The notes under the pieces: model-generated
The model's database searches: none
What the model saw: only the letters and a program-made list of their open reading frames with translations
Told to the model about the DNA's origin: nothing
From: Phycisphaerae bacterium
GTDB lineage: Bacteria; Planctomycetota; Phycisphaerae; Sedimentisphaerales; Anaerobacaceae
Assembly (NCBI GenBank): GCA_030609625.1
Contig: JAUWBX010000112.1
Coordinates: forward strand, 1-6,702
Reading direction: 5' to 3'
DNA: 6,702 nucleotides
Translations under genes and position numbers: made by a program
Part shown: one piece after another, positions 5,845 through 6,702 of the stretch
Position numbering within the stretch: the first letter of the stretch is position 1
How the letters are laid out: each line of letters opens with the position of its first letter

Positions 5845-5870
5845 TCAGATAGATTTATCTGATTTTTTTT
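5845..5870 (+). terminator. Intrinsic terminator on the plus strand
   Basis: TCAGATA-GATT-TATCTGA is a perfect 7-bp stem with a 4-nt loop, followed at once by eight T residues (5863-5870). It is a textbook rho-independent terminator reading left to right, yet no recognised plus-strand gene precedes it. On the minus strand the T tract is on the wrong side, so it does not serve the small minus-strand ORF. Confidence 0.7.
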
Positions 5871-5888
5871 CAGGCCTGGCGATTATAA

Positions 5889-5996
5889 TCAGACTCGCTC
5901 TGGTACAACGAACGGCTTGCGGTAATCTCTTGTCAACAGTTTGTTCGCCCGATTTGAGAACTTGCCGAAGAACCTTTCTTTCCTTGAATTCATCAT
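5889..5996 (-). CDS. Possible small basic peptide, 35 residues
   Basis: I do not recognise this peptide. The frame begins MMNSRKERFFGKF and ends KPFVVPERV before a TGA stop. It is rich in Arg and Lys, with no membrane segment or signal peptide. The case for a gene is the AGGAG just upstream, 4 nt before the first ATG and 7 nt before the second (start 5993, which would give 34 residues). A weak -10-like TATAAG lies upstream. It is convergent with the plus-strand terminator at 5845-5870. An overlapping minus-strand frame (start GTG, about 59 codons) is open too but has no ribosome binding site. The length is too short for composition alone to settle whether it is translated. Confidence 0.4.
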   Translation of the reverse strand: MMNSRKERFFGKFSNRANKLLTRDYRKPFVVPERV

Positions 5997-6401
5997 TAAG
6001 CTCCTGATATTGTAACTTATACACTATCGGCGCAAAGGCACATACTCAGCTAAAAACTAAGAGCCTATCCGAATCCCGATACATCGGAATTTGCTCTCGC
6101 CTGTCATTCCTTCGCTTTGCTCAAGGACAGGTCTGAACGGAGCGCAGCGAAGTGAATCCTGATGTATCGGGACTCTTCGTTGGCCAGATTCTTCGGCTTC
6201 ACCTCAGAGTCCCTCCTGAGCTTGTCGAAGGAATGACAAAGGATGAAGGGTTATTCGGATAGGCTCTAAATGAAACAGCAACTACAAAGCCCGTTTGGAA
6301 TCTCCCATTTTGTAAGGTGTTCGGCGGTTGCAGAAATTCCCCGCAGGGCAAAGATAGACGACTATATCCTCATCTGTTTCTGAAGAAACGGCTTTTACAG
6401 T
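5997..6401. other. Spacer containing a MITE-like element
   Basis: This stretch is mostly occupied by the element at 6058-6269. The part between the element and the SANT-like gene (6270-6401) has no gene with a start and ribosome binding site. It does contain an in-frame open continuation of 39 codons beyond the SANT gene's TAA stop (6401-6282), discussed among the findings. Confidence 0.6.
6058..6269. mobile_element. MITE-like non-autonomous element with TAA target duplications
   Basis: Terminal inverted repeats GAGCCTATCCGAAT (6061-6074) and ATTCGGATAGGCTC (6253-6266) are perfect over 14 bp. The 206-bp element is flanked by TAA on both sides (6058-6060, 6267-6269), consistent with a 3-bp target duplication. 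Inside are further inverted pairs: TCCCGATACATC/GATGTATCGGGA (6074-6085, 6161-6172) and TGTCATTCCTTCG/CGAAGGAATGACA (6102-6114, 6226-6238), so a transcript would fold into a long hairpin. It encodes no transposase. From memory, GAGCC-type ends with TNA duplications fit IS5-family (IS1031/IS427-like) transposases acting in trans; this is an inference. Confidence 0.75.
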
Positions 6402-6611
6402 TTACGCTCTGCCAAGGGTCTTTAGGTATTTCTTTGACTTGCGTAATCCCATTCTGGAGGCCTTCTTTTTTACCGCATCGTTCGTCCGTCCCAGCTTTGC
6501 TGCTATTTGGGCAGTGGGATTATTTTGGAAAAGTTTCTTGAGCAGATTCAGCTCGCTCTTCGACCATAAACCCTTGATGAGCTTTTTTTTCTTTTTCTTT
6601 TTTTTGGCCAT
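6402..6611 (-). CDS. Small SANT/Myb-like DNA-binding protein with polylysine N-terminus
   Basis: The 69-residue protein starts at 6611, where AAAGGAG lies 8 nt upstream. After Met-Ala come eight lysines, then a compact helical domain: GLWSKSELNLLKKLF (Trp16, Glu20, Leu24), NNPTAQIAAKLGRTNDAVKKKA and SRMGL. The pattern W..xE...L..L....T...IA..LGRT..AV..KA..MGL is that of short Myb/SANT or GcrA-like helix-turn-helix domains, in which the third helix (here NDAVKKKASRM) contacts DNA. The basic tail KSKKYLK adds to nucleic-acid affinity. It probably acts in the cytoplasm or nucleoid as a small DNA-binding protein. Targets are unknown. The lysines are encoded by a nearly pure A tract of about 24 nt, so the repeat number may vary by slippage. 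It has its own promoter and appears monocistronic. Confidence 0.85.
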   Translation of the reverse strand: MAKKKKKKKKLIKGLWSKSELNLLKKLFQNNPTAQIAAKLGRTNDAVKKKASRMGLRKSKKYLKTLGRA

Positions 6612-6666
6612 TATGTGAACTCCTTTTACATTAACCGGACTTATGGCTTGTAACCCGCTTCGGAGC

Positions 6667-6695
6667 ATTATAACGAGTGACGCGGTAACAATCAA
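6667..6695 (-). promoter_or_regulatory. Sigma70-type promoter of the SANT-like gene
   Basis: The minus strand has TTGATT (6695-6690; 4 of 6 consensus bases), a 17-bp spacer and a perfect TATAAT (6672-6667). Transcription would start near 6660, giving a leader of about 49 nt that includes the AAAGGAG ribosome binding site (6620-6626). Confidence 0.65.
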
Positions 6696-6702
6696 ACATT
6701 AT

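Larger units (their letters stand above)
4651..5888. other. Long spacer holding the parS region
   Basis: About 1.2 kb upstream of parB has no convincing protein gene. It contains, in order: a compound inverted-repeat element (4694-4940), parS site 1 (5054-5069), a GC-rich inverted-repeat element (5127-5336), a small inverted repeat (5390-5485), parS site 2 (5547-5562), a purine-rich tract (5571-5670, 79 of 100 bases A or G on the plus strand) and a possible small plus-strand transcript with an intrinsic terminator (5687-5870). GC-rich repeat elements alternate with AT-rich DNA. No parA remnant and no convincing DnaA boxes were seen. Confidence 0.7.

Noticed and set aside
5783..6007. 74-codon plus-strand frame
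   Set aside because: It crosses a strong plus-strand terminator and is antisense to the better supported small ORF at 5889-5996. Its GTG start has no ribosome binding site.
6017..6025. TTATACACT, near-match to a DnaA box
   Set aside because: It is a single site with one mismatch to TTATNCACA. No cluster of similar boxes was found in the spacer, so it is not called as part of an origin.
1..6702. tRNA, rRNA, tmRNA, SRP RNA or CRISPR array
   Set aside because: No T-loop-like GGTTCGAATCC, conserved RNA core motif, or regularly spaced identical repeats were seen on either strand. A tRNAscan/Infernal run would confirm this.

Overview
The window most likely comes from a Planctomycetota chromosome, perhaps Phycisphaerae-like. 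This is inferred from three things: the style of the large exported protein (a TPR-like N-terminal part followed by a type II secretion G-like 'YP..L..L/LP.DPF/LYS.GAD.DDDGG' segment), a lysine-rich SANT/Myb-like mini-protein of a type I associate with that phylum, and long spacers filled with dispersed inverted repeats. No marker gene in the window proves the assignment. All five supported genes lie on the minus strand.

Right to left, in the direction of transcription: 6402-6611 encodes a 69-residue SANT/Myb-like DNA-binding protein with a good sigma70-type promoter (6667-6695) and ribosome binding site. Between 5997 and 6401 lies a 206-bp MITE-like element with perfect 14-bp terminal repeats and TAA target duplications. 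A possible 35-residue basic peptide gene sits at 5889-5996, facing a clear plus-strand intrinsic terminator (5845-5870) that may end an unrecognised small RNA.

From about 4651 to 5888 there is no convincing protein gene except possible micro-ORFs. This 1.2-kb spacer holds two parS sites (5054-5069, a perfect 16-bp palindrome, and 5547-5562, which fits the consensus TGTTNCACGTGAAACA), three separate inverted-repeat structures and a purine-rich tract. It is followed by parB (3681-4637), complete in all its domains. No parA is adjacent. ParB and its cis sites together suggest that the window lies in the origin-proximal part of a chromosome, but no convincing DnaA box cluster was found.

Below parB, after a likely terminator, a 290-bp spacer carries a candidate promoter, a 14-bp palindrome and a long imperfect inverted repeat in front of a 900-residue exported mosaic protein (687-3389). 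That protein combines a signal peptide, a helical planctomycete-type region, a pseudopilin-G-like segment, four ankyrin repeats and two diverged copies of a helical module, each followed by an RG-rich tail. Its stop codon lies 5 nt before the start of a short-chain dehydrogenase/reductase gene (1-681, cut by the window edge), so the two are probably co-transcribed and translationally coupled.

The best leads are the orphan parB/parS arrangement, the ankyrin/RG-repeat mosaic protein, and the dense set of hairpin-forming elements around the parS sites.
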